A DNA stretch of 60,221 bases from Clostridia bacterium (lineage in GTDB: Bacteria; Bacillota; Clostridia; Christensenellales; Borkfalkiaceae). Location of the stretch: contig JAFURP010000018.1 of NCBI GenBank assembly GCA_017471785.1, positions 1-60,221 of the forward strand. Reading direction: 5' to 3'. Made by a program: the position numbers and the translations under genes. This document shows positions 26,760-35,930 of this stretch, one piece after another. The notes beneath the pieces were generated by a model. That model was not told the DNA's origin. It was given only the letters and a program-made list of their open reading frames with translations, and made no database searches. The stretch's first letter is position 1, and every line of letters begins with the position of its first letter.

Positions 26760-28097
26760 ATGGCAGAGAACACGCAACTTCAATACGTTTGGAAGCAAAT
26801 CAGCGAGAGAGTGGAAAATCTCATCTCTCCCGTTTCCTACGATTCCTTTATCAAGCCGTTGGAGCCCGTGGATATTACGGGTAGAAAGATCGTTTTGAAA
26901 GCCGCGACCGATATGGCGGCGAACGTCGTTATGAATAAGCACGCGGACAAGCTTCGCGAGGCTATTCAAAAGTGCGATCTCGGCGTGAACGATTTCCGCC
27001 TCGTCGTGGACGGCAGTAAGGAGTTTTCTCCCAACGCCGATATCGACGCTATCGACACCTTCCAGCCCTCCCCCATCAATAAGCAATTTACTTTCGATTC
27101 TTTCGTTACGGGGCCGGGGAATAAATTCGTGTACGCCGCGGCGAAGGCGGTCGCGGAAAACCCCGGGGACGATACCTTTAACCCCTTATTTATCTATGGG
27201 GAATCGGGGTTGGGTAAAACGCACTTGATGCAAGCGATCGCCAACGATCTCGCGGTGCGCGCGCCCGAAAAAAAGGTGTTATACACCACTTGCGAAAATT
27301 TCCTCAACGAGTTTATCGATTCTATCGCGCAAAGAAGCGGCGCGCAATTTAGGCTCCACTACCGTAACGTGGACGTATTGATGATCGACGACGTGCAATT
27401 TTTGAAAAACAAGACCCAGGTGCAAGAGGAGTTCTTCCATACCTTTAACGAGCTGAAGGCGCAAAACAAGCAGATCGTTTTGACCTCCGACCGTCCGCCC
27501 AAGGAGATCCCTACGCTCGAGGAGCGTTTGCGGACCCGTTTCGAGGGGGGCATGATCGCGGATATCCAACCGCCCACGACGGAGACGAAGATCGCGATCT
27601 TGCGCCGTAAGGCGCTCGATAGAAAGTGCGCGGTGCCCGACGAGGTATTGGAGTTTTTGGCGCGCGATTCGGGACACGACGTGCGTACGCTCGAGGGACG
27701 GTTGACCAAGGTCATTTTCGCAAGCAAGCTGCACGAGGAGCCGATCACCTTACAGCTTGCACAGCTGGCGCTCAACGAGTCGGTGAACGAATCGGAGTCG
27801 CAGGAGGATATCACCCCCGATACCATCATCAACGCGGTATGCTCTTATTTTAAGCAAAAGCGCGAGGATCTACTCGGGAAAAGCAGGCAGGCGGAGCTTG
27901 CCAAGGCGCGGCAAATTTGCGCTTATTTGATGTGCGAAATGCTTTCCCTCCCCCTCGTGGCGGTGGGCGAGCGGTTGGGCGGTCGCGATCATACGACGAT
28001 CATGTACGCGCGCGATAAGATGGAAAAGCTTGCCAAGCTCAACGACAAGGTGGCAAAGGAGATCGACGATATCAAGAGTATCGTATTGAAGAAGTAG
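26760..28097 (+). CDS. dnaA: chromosomal replication initiator DnaA
   Basis: 445 aa. Domain I (about 1-85), short linker, AAA+ domain III with FIYGESGLGKTHLMQAI, VDVLMIDDVQFLKNK and LTSDRPPKEIPTLEERL, and domain IV with the DnaA-box-binding signature VGERLGGRDHTTIMYARDK. SD AGGGG 8 bases before the ATG. dnaN does not follow; mnmG does, 4 bases downstream. No cluster of TTATNCACA boxes is seen in the 132-bp upstream gap, so this is not clearly the origin. Confidence 0.97.
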   Translation: MAENTQLQYVWKQISERVENLISPVSYDSFIKPLEPVDITGRKIVLKAATDMAANVVMNKHADKLREAIQKCDLGVNDFRLVVDGSKEFSPNADIDAIDTFQPSPINKQFTFDSFVTGPGNKFVYAAAKAVAENPGDDTFNPLFIYGESGLGKTHLMQAIANDLAVRAPEKKVLYTTCENFLNEFIDSIAQRSGAQFRLHYRNVDVLMIDDVQFLKNKTQVQEEFFHTFNELKAQNKQIVLTSDRPPKEIPTLEERLRTRFEGGMIADIQPPTTETKIAILRRKALDRKCAVPDEVLEFLARDSGHDVRTLEGRLTKVIFASKLHEEPITLQLAQLALNESVNESESQEDITPDTIINAVCSYFKQKREDLLGKSRQAELAKARQICAYLMCEMLSLPLVAVGERLGGRDHTTIMYARDKMEKLAKLNDKVAKEIDDIKSIVLKK

Positions 28098-28101
28098 GGT
28101 T

Positions 28102-29979
28102 ATGGAAAACGAGGGTACGACGGGATTTTTGGAATACGCCGCGGACGCGGTCGTCGTAGGGGCAGGTCACGCAGGCTGCGAGGCTGCCCTTGCTTTGGCG
28201 CGGCTGGGGTTTAACACCGCTCTTTTGACCCTCAATCTCGACGCGATCGCCTTTTTGCCCTGCAATCCCTCTATCGGGGGTACCGCTAAGGGGCATTTGG
28301 TGCGCGAGATCGACGCGCTGGGCGGTCAAATGGGGATCGTGGCGGACGATACCGCCTTGCAGATCCGTATGCTGAACGTGGGCAAGGGCGCGGCGGTGCA
28401 AAGCTTGCGCGCGCAATCGGATAAGAACGCGTACCACCGTGAGATGAAGCGGGTGCTCGAAAATACCGAAAATTTACGCATTATCCAAGCGGAAGCGGCG
28501 GAAATACTCGTCGAAAACGGGAAGTGCGCGGGCGTAAAGACCGCGTACGGGAGCGTGATCTCCTGTCGCGCCGTCGTGCTGTGCACGGGCGTTTATCTCA
28601 ACGGGGAAACGATCACGGGCGCGCTCGTGCAAAAGTCGGGACCCAACGGTTTTGCGCCCGCTAACCTTTTAACGGAGAGCTTGGCGAAGATCGGCTTTTC
28701 CATTCGGCGGTTCAAGACGGGGACGCCTGCGCGCGTGGACGGCAGAACGGTCGATTACGCAAGGTGCGAAATACAAAACGGGGATACGGATATCTACGCG
28801 TTTTCGTTTATGCACGATACGCCGCCCGCAAATACGTTGCCCTGTTATTTGACGTATACTAATTTGCAAACGCACGAGGTCATTTTGGAAAACCTCGAAC
28901 GCTCCCCCCTTTACAACGGTACGATCGTATCGACGGGACCGCGGTATTGCCCCTCCATCGAAACGAAGGTGGTACGGTTCAAGGACAAGGAGCGGCATCA
29001 AATCTTCTTGGAGCCGGAGGGCGCGGATACGCACGAGGTATACGTGCAGGGTATGTCTACCTCTATGCCCCACGATATCCAACGGGCGATGTACGCGACG
29101 GTCGCGGGGCTGGAAAACGCCGATATTATGCGCTACGGCTATGCGATCGAATACGATTGCATCGATACCTTGGACGTGCTGCCTACCTTGGAGTTCAAAA
29201 AGGTGGAGGGCGTGTATACCGCAGGGCAAATCAACGGTACTTCGGGGTATGAGGAGGCGGCGGCGCAGGGCTTGATCGCCGGCGTGAACGCGGCTTTGAA
29301 GCTGAAGGGCTTGCCCCCCTTTATCCTGCGACGGGACGAGGCTTATATCGGCGTGCTCATAGACGATCTCGTGACCAAGGGTACGGACGAGCCGTACCGA
29401 ATGATGACCTCGCGTGCCGAGCACCGCATTTGCTTGCGACAGGATAACGCCGATTTCCGTTTGACGGAAAAGGGCAGGGAGATCGGTTTGGTTTCAAGCG
29501 AAAGGTACGAGCGGTTTTTGGCGAGAAAGGCGGCGTACGAGGCGCTTTTAGCGGAAATGAAAACGCGCGTGCCGCAAAAGCAGGCGGCGGAATTTTTGAA
29601 AAAGTACGGCTACGACGAGCCGAGCGGCAGCGTGTCCTACGCCGATATGATCAAGCGTTCGGTGCCCTTAAAGGATATCGTCGCGCATTTCGGCGTGTTC
29701 GAGGGATACGCCAAGAACGTGCGCGAAACGGCGGAGATCGCCGTCAAATACGAGGGGTACTTAAAGCAGGGAAACGAGCTGATCGAACGCGCCAAGCGGC
29801 TGGAGGATAAGGCGTTGCCCGTCGATATCGATTACGATACCATTTTGGGCTTGCGCCTCGAAGCACGGGAGAAATTAAACCGCGTGCGGCCCTTGAATTT
29901 GGGGCAGGCAGGCAGAATTTCGGGGGTCAACCCTGCGGATATATCCGTTTTGATGGTGTGGCTTTCGACGAGGAAATAA
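28102..29979 (+). CDS. mnmG: tRNA uridine 5-carboxymethylaminomethyl modification enzyme MnmG (GidA)
   Basis: 625 aa. FAD protein that, with MnmE, builds the cmnm5U34 wobble modification. Seen: VVVGAGHAGCEAALALARLG (FAD-binding), CNPSIGGTAKGHLVREIDALGG, GTPARVDGRT, GYEEAAAQGLIAGVNAAL and MTSRAEHRICLRQDNADFRL. Operon with dnaA, ending at the terminator at 29994. mnmE is not in the window. Confidence 0.97.
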   Translation: MENEGTTGFLEYAADAVVVGAGHAGCEAALALARLGFNTALLTLNLDAIAFLPCNPSIGGTAKGHLVREIDALGGQMGIVADDTALQIRMLNVGKGAAVQSLRAQSDKNAYHREMKRVLENTENLRIIQAEAAEILVENGKCAGVKTAYGSVISCRAVVLCTGVYLNGETITGALVQKSGPNGFAPANLLTESLAKIGFSIRRFKTGTPARVDGRTVDYARCEIQNGDTDIYAFSFMHDTPPANTLPCYLTYTNLQTHEVILENLERSPLYNGTIVSTGPRYCPSIETKVVRFKDKERHQIFLEPEGADTHEVYVQGMSTSMPHDIQRAMYATVAGLENADIMRYGYAIEYDCIDTLDVLPTLEFKKVEGVYTAGQINGTSGYEEAAAQGLIAGVNAALKLKGLPPFILRRDEAYIGVLIDDLVTKGTDEPYRMMTSRAEHRICLRQDNADFRLTEKGREIGLVSSERYERFLARKAAYEALLAEMKTRVPQKQAAEFLKKYGYDEPSGSVSYADMIKRSVPLKDIVAHFGVFEGYAKNVRETAEIAVKYEGYLKQGNELIERAKRLEDKALPVDIDYDTILGLRLEAREKLNRVRPLNLGQAGRISGVNPADISVLMVWLSTRK

Positions 29980-29993
29980 TTTTCGACTAAAAC

Positions 29994-30038
29994 AACTAAA
30001 GAAAGATCCCGCATACGTTGCGGGATCTTTCTTTAGTT
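29994..30038. terminator. bidirectional terminator between mnmG and a converging gene
   Basis: 20-bp perfect inverted repeat (core GAAAGATCCCGCA / TGCGGGATCTTTC, 5-nt loop, extended by AACTAAA / TTTAGTT). It includes the stop codon (30033-30035) of the converging minus-strand gene. Confidence 0.9.
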
Positions 30039-31082
30039 GTTCGTTTGTTTCCAAGCGTCAAATCTTTTTAATTCCGTTTCATTGAGAGGGCTAAACCCCT
30101 TTTCCTCGAATAAAACTTTTAATTTTTCTCTTTTCTCGATTTGCCATTCTTCCTTTGTTTTCGTAGACTTGGTTATCGTTTTTTGTTCCCAATAGAGCCT
30201 ATGACCGATCGCGTAAAGCGCCATCCAAACAATGGGCAAAAAGGAAATATCGGCGAAAAACCAAATCATAAAAAACAAAAGCGGTAGAAATAAACTCGTA
30301 CGTCTTTTCGTTTTATCCCTATCTTTTTGCGCTTGCTCCACATTCTCCGTCGGACAATACTGTAACCGCATTTTATTATTTAAGGCATATGCCGTTACGC
30401 CGTATTTCTTTCCGTTTAGCTCAAAAGGCAATATATAGTTGGATACGATCACGTTTACGCAGGCGTTCACTTTACTTTCGGCAACGTATTGAAAATTGTC
30501 CGATATATCACCCGGCAAATTAAACTCACAATGCGTAGCGATAAACCCTGCTCCGCGAGCGGTAGCAGCCTCTACGTGCCACGATTTGGGATGAACGGGC
30601 TCTACCGAAACCATTCCCTCCGCATAAGGAGAAACCGCTGCTTTCCAACCGGTTTCTTCAACCGTATTTTCAAAATCCTCTACCCCCGTTTCCTCTTGAA
30701 AGTCGTCTACGTATTCTTTCAACGCATTCGAAAGTTCGCACGAAGAAAGCGCGCTTTCCTCCGTTTCTCCGCTGATAGAACGCCAATCGGTTACCGTACG
30801 TTCCTTTAATTCCCTTTTTCCCGATAAAGTTTCCCCCCAATACTGCTCCGTTCTATTATAGCCGATTTCCGCCGTATACCGAAGATGATGTTCCGCCACC
30901 ACAAAGAGATATTGCGAATACGCTTCCTGCGCTTCCTTAAATACCCCCTCGCAAATCACCGACGGGATATTTTCATTCGTAAAAAGAGAAAGATACGCCT
31001 CCCTCTCAAATTCTTTTAACGTATGATTTCGCTTGAAAATTCTATAGTCTATCTCTATTTGCTCTAAATTGATAACGCCCAT
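30033..31082 (-). CDS. unknown protein with C-terminal membrane helices, operator-controlled
   Basis: 349 aa; I recognise no family. A long soluble N-terminal part (about 1-255) is rich in Glu/Tyr/Trp, with ITHC-like and Cys residues but no clear metal motif. Then one or two membrane helices (about 270-300, LFLPLLFFMIWFFADISFLP and following) and a charged C-terminal helix ending EKREKLKVLFEEKGFSPLNE. Lower GC and more AT-rich codons than neighbours. SD AAGGAAA. Divergent from a small HTH regulator, with three shared palindromic operators between. Probably an acquired two-gene unit; role unknown. Confidence 0.75.
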   Translation of the reverse strand: MGVINLEQIEIDYRIFKRNHTLKEFEREAYLSLFTNENIPSVICEGVFKEAQEAYSQYLFVVAEHHLRYTAEIGYNRTEQYWGETLSGKRELKERTVTDWRSISGETEESALSSCELSNALKEYVDDFQEETGVEDFENTVEETGWKAAVSPYAEGMVSVEPVHPKSWHVEAATARGAGFIATHCEFNLPGDISDNFQYVAESKVNACVNVIVSNYILPFELNGKKYGVTAYALNNKMRLQYCPTENVEQAQKDRDKTKRRTSLFLPLLFFMIWFFADISFLPIVWMALYAIGHRLYWEQKTITKSTKTKEEWQIEKREKLKVLFEEKGFSPLNETELKRFDAWKQTNN

Positions 31083-31105
31083 TTCTTTTTCCTTTTCTTT
31101 GGTTT

Positions 31106-31214
31106 TATAGAATATTCTATACTAAAATAAGATAACACAAACACAAAAAAATGTCAAGCAAAATGTATAGAAAATTCTATTCTTTTGTTTATTTGATAGA
31201 ATTTTCTATATAAT
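31106..31214. promoter_or_regulatory. divergent promoters with three TATAGAA-N2-TTCTATA operators
   Basis: Operators: 31106-31121 (TATAGAATATTCTATA, perfect), 31166-31181 (TATAGAAAATTCTATT) and 31195-31210 (GATAGAATTTTCTATA). Minus promoter: TTGACA 31152-31157, 17 bp, TATCTT 31129-31134; the first operator covers its transcription start. Plus promoter: TTGTTT 31185-31190, 18 bp, TATAAT 31209-31214; the third operator fills its spacer and -10. Confidence 0.85.
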
Positions 31215-31220
31215 AAAGAT

Positions 31221-31436
31221 ATGAAAGAGATAGAATTCAAGGAAATATTAAAAACTTTTTTGAAAGAAAACGATTTAACGCAAACGAGATTTGCAGGGAT
31301 CGTCGGCGTGAAGCAAAGTCAGGTGAGCGAATGGTTAAAGGGAAAAGCAAAACCGAGCTACGATATACTGCGACAAATGTCGAAGTCCTTCGGGATCTCC
31401 GCCGATTACTTTTTGGGTATCGTCGATTATTATTAA
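31221..31436 (+). CDS. small XRE-family HTH repressor
   Basis: 71 aa, a single Cro/C1-type helix-turn-helix: LTQTRFAGIVGVKQSQVSEWLKGK with PSYDILRQMSKSFGISADYFLG following. No dimerisation or ligand domain remains. The ATG is six bases after TATAAT, so the mRNA is probably leaderless. It most likely binds the three palindromes in its own promoter region, giving autoregulation and control of the divergent 349-aa gene. Confidence 0.9.
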   Translation: MKEIEFKEILKTFLKENDLTQTRFAGIVGVKQSQVSEWLKGKAKPSYDILRQMSKSFGISADYFLGIVDYY

Positions 31437-31478
31437 CGAACAAGCCACTCGCTATGCGAGTGGCTTTCGTATTCCCTA

Positions 31479-33191
31479 TCAGTTTTTGAATTGCAGGCTA
31501 TACAGCTTGGCGTATTCGCCGTTTTGGGCAAGCAAGGCTTCGTGCGTGCCCTGCTCGATAATTTTTCCGTCCGCGACCACCGCGATCTCGTCCGCGTTTT
31601 TTACGGTGGAAAGGCGGTGCGCCACCACCAGCGTAGTCCTGCCCTTGCACAGCTCGTCCAGCGATCTTTGAATGAGGATCTCCGTCGTGTTGTCCAGCGC
31701 GCTCGTCGCTTCGTCCAAAATGAGTATGGGCGGATCCTTCAAAAAGACCCTCGCGATCGAAAGCCGCTGCTTTTGTCCGCCCGAAAGCTTGACGCCGCGC
31801 TCCCCGATCACCGTGTCGTACCCCTTTTCCAGGGTGCAAACGTAGTCGTGGATATTCGCGCGCTTCGCCGCCTCGATCACCTCTTCCTCCGTCGCGTTCG
31901 GTCTACCGTATAAAATATTGTCGCGGATACTTGCGTTGAATAAGTACACGTCCTGCTGCACGATACCGATATTTTTCCGTAGAGAGGCTGCCGTGACTTC
32001 GCTTATCTCGGTATCGTCCACGAATATCTTACCCTGCTCCACCTCGTAAAATCGGGGGATCAGGTGGCAAATGGTCGTCTTGCCGCCGCCGCTCGGCCCT
32101 ACGAGCGCGAACACCGCGCCCTTTTTAACGTCCAGGTTGACCTCGTGCAAGACCTCTTTCCCGTCGCTGTACGCAAACGACACGTCCTCGAAGCGTATCC
32201 TGCCCTCGACGGCGGTAAGCTCTTTCGCGCCCTCTATATCCTTTTCGCTCTCCGCGTCCATAATCTCCAAAAACCGCTTAAAGCCCGTCACGCCGTTTTG
32301 ATACTGTTCCATAAAGGCGATCAAATTGCGGACGGGGGCGAGGAAAATATTGATGGAAACGATAAACGCCGTATAGTCCCCAAGCGCGATCTTGCCCGCG
32401 TACAAGAACAGTCCGCCCGCGATCAGCACGACGACGTTGAAAACCTCGGTGACGAAAGTGGTCGTGGAATGGAAAACGCCCATTGCGTGGTACGCCTTTT
32501 TACGCGCGCCGACGAACGCGCCGTTCCCCTTTTCGAATTTTTCCACCTCCGTTTGCGCGTTGGTGAACGCTTTGGTGACACGTATGCCCGAAACGCTGCT
32601 TTCCAGCGCCGCGTTGATCTCGGCGACCGCTTTCCTGCTTTCCATAAACGCGTTTCGCATTTTTCTACGCACGGCAAAGGAGATGACGAGCAAGAAGGGT
32701 ACGCAAACGAAGATGATGAGGGTCAAAAGCACGTTGATCGTCATTAAATAGATAAACGCCGTAACGATGGAGATGGAGGAAATGACGACGTTTTCCGGTC
32801 CGTGATGCGCCAGCTCGCTGATATCGTTTAAGTCGTTGGTCATACGGGACATAATCTTGCCCGTTTCGTGGTTATCGTAAAAGGTATACGGCAGCGTTTG
32901 CAGGCGGCGGAACATATCGCTACGCATTTGCGCCTGCATTTTTACGCCGATCATATGCCCTTGGTATTGGATAAAATAATTGAGCGCGAGCCGCACTCCG
33001 TACAACGCGAGCAATACCGCGCCGAAAATAACGATCTTCGTATATTCTCTTTCGGGGATATAGTCGTTGAGCATCGTTCGCGTGACGATGGGATACACGA
33101 TACCCACCATCGCCACGATCAAGGAGGCGAGCATATCCAGCGTGAACGCCGTTTTATGCGGTTTGTAATAAGCTAAAAATCGTTTTAACAT
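31479..33191 (-). CDS. ABC transporter, fused permease and ATPase (exporter type)
   Basis: 570 aa half-transporter. Six membrane helices in the first 300 residues (ABC type-1 exporter fold), then the nucleotide-binding domain with Walker A LVGPSGGGKTTICHL, signature LSGGQKQRLSIARVFL, Walker B ILILDEATSALD and H-loop VVAHRLSTV. It would work as a homodimer (or with a partner elsewhere), exporting a lipid, drug or peptide; the substrate cannot be told. Weak SD (AAGG 9 bases before the ATG). Confidence 0.92.
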   Translation of the reverse strand: MLKRFLAYYKPHKTAFTLDMLASLIVAMVGIVYPIVTRTMLNDYIPEREYTKIVIFGAVLLALYGVRLALNYFIQYQGHMIGVKMQAQMRSDMFRRLQTLPYTFYDNHETGKIMSRMTNDLNDISELAHHGPENVVISSISIVTAFIYLMTINVLLTLIIFVCVPFLLVISFAVRRKMRNAFMESRKAVAEINAALESSVSGIRVTKAFTNAQTEVEKFEKGNGAFVGARKKAYHAMGVFHSTTTFVTEVFNVVVLIAGGLFLYAGKIALGDYTAFIVSINIFLAPVRNLIAFMEQYQNGVTGFKRFLEIMDAESEKDIEGAKELTAVEGRIRFEDVSFAYSDGKEVLHEVNLDVKKGAVFALVGPSGGGKTTICHLIPRFYEVEQGKIFVDDTEISEVTAASLRKNIGIVQQDVYLFNASIRDNILYGRPNATEEEVIEAAKRANIHDYVCTLEKGYDTVIGERGVKLSGGQKQRLSIARVFLKDPPILILDEATSALDNTTEILIQRSLDELCKGRTTLVVAHRLSTVKNADEIAVVADGKIIEQGTHEALLAQNGEYAKLYSLQFKN

Positions 33192-33214
33192 TCCTTCGTA
33201 CCTTACAAAATTCG

Positions 33215-33243
33215 AAAAACACCGACGAAAAGTCGGTGTTTTT
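33215..33243 (-). terminator. pnp terminator
   Basis: 12-bp stem AAAAACACCGAC / GTCGGTGTTTTT with a 5-nt loop, between pnp and the ABC transporter; symmetrical A/T tracts. Confidence 0.85.
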
Positions 33244-33258
33244 TCCGTTGTTTTACGT

Positions 33259-35358
33259 TTAGTCCATCTTTTCGAGCAATCTCAAATCGATACCCTTTTC
33301 GCCGATCTTGATGATCTCCACCTTTACCTTGTCGCCGATATTGAGAACGTCTTCGACTTGGTTTACTCTTTGCTCGGAGAGCTTGGAGATGTGGATCATA
33401 CCGTCCTTGCCGGGGGCAAATTCCACGAACGCGCCCACCTTGGAAAGAATTCTTACGACCACGCCTACGAACATATCGCCCACTTCGGGATCGTGTGCGA
33501 TCGATTCGACGATCGCTTTCGCGCGGTTGGCGTTTGCCACGTCGCCGTAGCAAGCGATGCATACCGTTCCGTCTTCCTCGATGTCGATCTTCGTGCCCGT
33601 TTGCTCGATGATCTTGTTGATAACTTTGCCCTGTTTGCCGACGACGTCGCCGATCTTTTCGGGATTGATCTTGAAGGTGATGATCTTGGGCGCGTATACG
33701 GAAAGCTCTTCGTTTACGGCAGGGATACATTCGAGCATCTTGCCCAAGATATGCTTTCTCGCTTCCTGTGCTTGCGCGATCGCGTCAAGCATGATCTCCT
33801 CGGAAATGCCCTTGATCTTGATATCCATTTGGATCGCCGTGATACCCTTGTCCGTACCCGCTACCTTGAAGTCCATATCGCCGAGGAAGTCCTCCAAGCC
33901 TTGGATATCCGTCAAGATAACGTATTTGCCCGTTTCGGGGTCTTTTACAAGACCCATAGCGCAGCCTGCAACGGGGGCTTTGATGGGCACGCCTGCGTCC
34001 ATAAGCGCCATCGTCGAGCCGCAAACGGAAGCCATCGACGAGGAGCCGTTGGAGGAGTAGATATCCGATACGACGCGGATCGCGTAAGGGAATTCGCTCT
34101 CGCTGGGAATGACGGGAACGAGCGCGCGTTCCGCCAAAGCGCCGTGACCGATCTCGCGACGGCCGGGGCTTCTGAGCGCCTTTGCTTCGCCCGTGCAGTA
34201 GCCGGGGAAGTTGTATTGGTGCATATATCTCTTTTCTTCTTCCTCGTCAAGACCCTCCATTCTTTGCGCTTCGCCGAGCATACCGAGCGTACAGGTCGTC
34301 AACGCCTGCGTTTGTCCTCTCGTGAATACCGCCGAGCCGTGCACGCGCGGCAGGATACCGTGCTCGCACCAAATGGGACGGACTTCCTTCAAGCTTCTAC
34401 CGTCGGGACGGATACCCTTGTCGAAGATCTTCGCGCGAACGATACCCTTTACGATATAGTAGATGGAATCCTTCACTTCGCGCATTTGGTCGGGATAGAT
34501 CTCCGCGAAATGCTCGACGATCTCCGCTTCCGCCGCCGCTTGACGGGCTTGTCTTTCCTGTCTATCGAACGTGTCGAGCGCCGCAACGAGCTTGTCGTAG
34601 CCGTACGCTTTGACCGCCGCGTCCAAATCCTCGGGAATATGATAAAACTCCATTTCCTTCTTGGGCTTGCCCACTTCCTTGGCGATCTCCTCTACGAACG
34701 CGCAGACCTTTTTGATCTCCTCGTGACCGAACGTGATCGCGCCGACCATTTCCGCGTCGGTGACTTCGTTCGCGCCCGCTTCGATCATAAGGATCGCGTC
34801 TTTCGTGCCTGCCAAGGAAAGGTGAATGGTGCTCTTTTCCTTTTCTGCTACGGTGGGGTTGATGATATACTTACCGTCGATAAGCCCTACGATGACCGAG
34901 CCCGTGGGACCCGCCCAAGGGATATCCGAGACGGAAAGCGCGACGGACGAGCCGATCATAGCGAGAGGCTCGGGAGCGATATCGGGATCGACCGAAAGCG
35001 CCGTAGCCACGACGACTACGTCGTTGAAAATTCCCTTGGGGAACAACGGACGAATGGGTCTATCGATCAAACGGGCGGTCAAGATCGCCTTATCGGACGC
35101 TCTACCCTCGCGTTTTTTGAAGCCGCCGGGGATCTTACCTACGGCGAACATTTTTTCTTCGTAGTCTACGGACAGGGGGAAGAAGTCCATACCCTCTCTC
35201 GCCGTTTCCGACATACATACGGATACGTGTACCGCCGTATCGCCGCAACGAACCAAGCACGCGCCGTTTGCCTGTTCGGCGTATTTACCGATCTCTACGA
35301 CGAGCTCTCTCCCTGCGTAATCAGTTTTGAATACTTTTGCATTTTCTAAATTCGGCAT
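33259..35358 (-). CDS. pnp: polyribonucleotide nucleotidyltransferase (PNPase)
   Basis: 699 aa, full length. 3'-5' phosphorolytic exoribonuclease of RNA turnover. Order: two RNase PH domains (VRCGDTAVHVSVCMS; VHGSAVFTRGQTQALTTCTLG), KH domain (PEKIGDVVGKQGKVINKI) and S1 domain (GDMFVGVVVRILSKVGAFVEF). rpsO lies upstream, the classic rpsO-pnp order, but with a terminator between. The leader can form a long-range GACGTACG / CGTACGTC stem (35432-35488), possibly an RNase-processed autoregulation site. Confidence 0.97.
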   Translation of the reverse strand: MPNLENAKVFKTDYAGRELVVEIGKYAEQANGACLVRCGDTAVHVSVCMSETAREGMDFFPLSVDYEEKMFAVGKIPGGFKKREGRASDKAILTARLIDRPIRPLFPKGIFNDVVVVATALSVDPDIAPEPLAMIGSSVALSVSDIPWAGPTGSVIVGLIDGKYIINPTVAEKEKSTIHLSLAGTKDAILMIEAGANEVTDAEMVGAITFGHEEIKKVCAFVEEIAKEVGKPKKEMEFYHIPEDLDAAVKAYGYDKLVAALDTFDRQERQARQAAAEAEIVEHFAEIYPDQMREVKDSIYYIVKGIVRAKIFDKGIRPDGRSLKEVRPIWCEHGILPRVHGSAVFTRGQTQALTTCTLGMLGEAQRMEGLDEEEEKRYMHQYNFPGYCTGEAKALRSPGRREIGHGALAERALVPVIPSESEFPYAIRVVSDIYSSNGSSSMASVCGSTMALMDAGVPIKAPVAGCAMGLVKDPETGKYVILTDIQGLEDFLGDMDFKVAGTDKGITAIQMDIKIKGISEEIMLDAIAQAQEARKHILGKMLECIPAVNEELSVYAPKIITFKINPEKIGDVVGKQGKVINKIIEQTGTKIDIEEDGTVCIACYGDVANANRAKAIVESIAHDPEVGDMFVGVVVRILSKVGAFVEFAPGKDGMIHISKLSEQRVNQVEDVLNIGDKVKVEIIKIGEKGIDLRLLEKMD

Positions 35359-35493
35359 TGTTGATTTTCTCCTTTTCGTTTATTCTTTTTGGTTCTTGTC
35401 CGTTTACGCCGCCCAGCGGTAAACGGGGTTTGACGTACGCGTCGTCGAAAAAGCCTATGCCGTAGCTTGTCCTCTTGCACGTACGTCGACAAA

Positions 35494-35521
35494 AAAGGGC
35501 GAGTTAAAATACCCACCCTTT
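35494..35521 (-). terminator. rpsO terminator / pnp attenuator
   Basis: Minus-strand AAAGGGTG / CGCCCTTT hairpin followed by T6, 10 bases past the rpsO stop. Readthrough would feed pnp. Confidence 0.75.
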
Positions 35522-35531
35522 CGTGCTTTCA

Positions 35532-35786
35532 TTACTTTCTCAATCCCAACGCTTCGATGATCGCTCTGTATCTTGCGATATCCTTTTCTTTCAAGTAGTC
35601 CAAAAGACCACGGCGCTTACCGACCATCTTCAAAAGGCCGCGACGGGAGTGGTTGTCCTGCTTGTGCGTTTTCAAATGCTCGTTGAGGTGGTTGATCCTT
35701 TGCGTCAAAAGAGCGATTTGAACCTCGGGCGAACCGGTGTCGCCCTCGTGGGTTGCGTGTTTTGCAATGATTTCTTTCTTTTCCAT
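35532..35786 (-). CDS. rpsO: 30S ribosomal protein S15
   Basis: 84 aa, a few residues shorter than typical. Primary 16S rRNA-binding protein of the central domain. Seen: [20 protein letters not shown] and [23 protein letters not shown] (split), ending [13 protein letters not shown]. Good AGGAGG; own promoter. Confidence 0.96.
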   Translation of the reverse strand: MEKKEIIAKHATHEGDTGSPEVQIALLTQRINHLNEHLKTHKQDNHSRRGLLKMVGKRRGLLDYLKEKDIARYRAIIEALGLRK

Positions 35787-35869
35787 TTCTTTTTATCCTC
35801 CTATGGAATGGTATCTCGTATCGCAAAGGGAAACGTGGAGAATCGTTACTCCTTGCGACCGTTGCTACT

Positions 35870-35898
35870 ATTTTACCACAAACTTAAAAGAATGTAAA
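35870..35898 (-). promoter_or_regulatory. rpsO promoter
   Basis: Minus-strand TTTACA, 17 bp, TAAAAT; leader of about 80 bases. Confidence 0.65.
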
Positions 35899-35930
35899 TC
35901 AAAAATACACTCTATTTTGCTTTTTTTGGG

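Noticed and set aside
33358..35349. Plus-strand open frame of about 660 codons opposite pnp
   Set aside because: Same cause: codon bias of pnp leaves the antisense frame free of stops. No recognisable protein.
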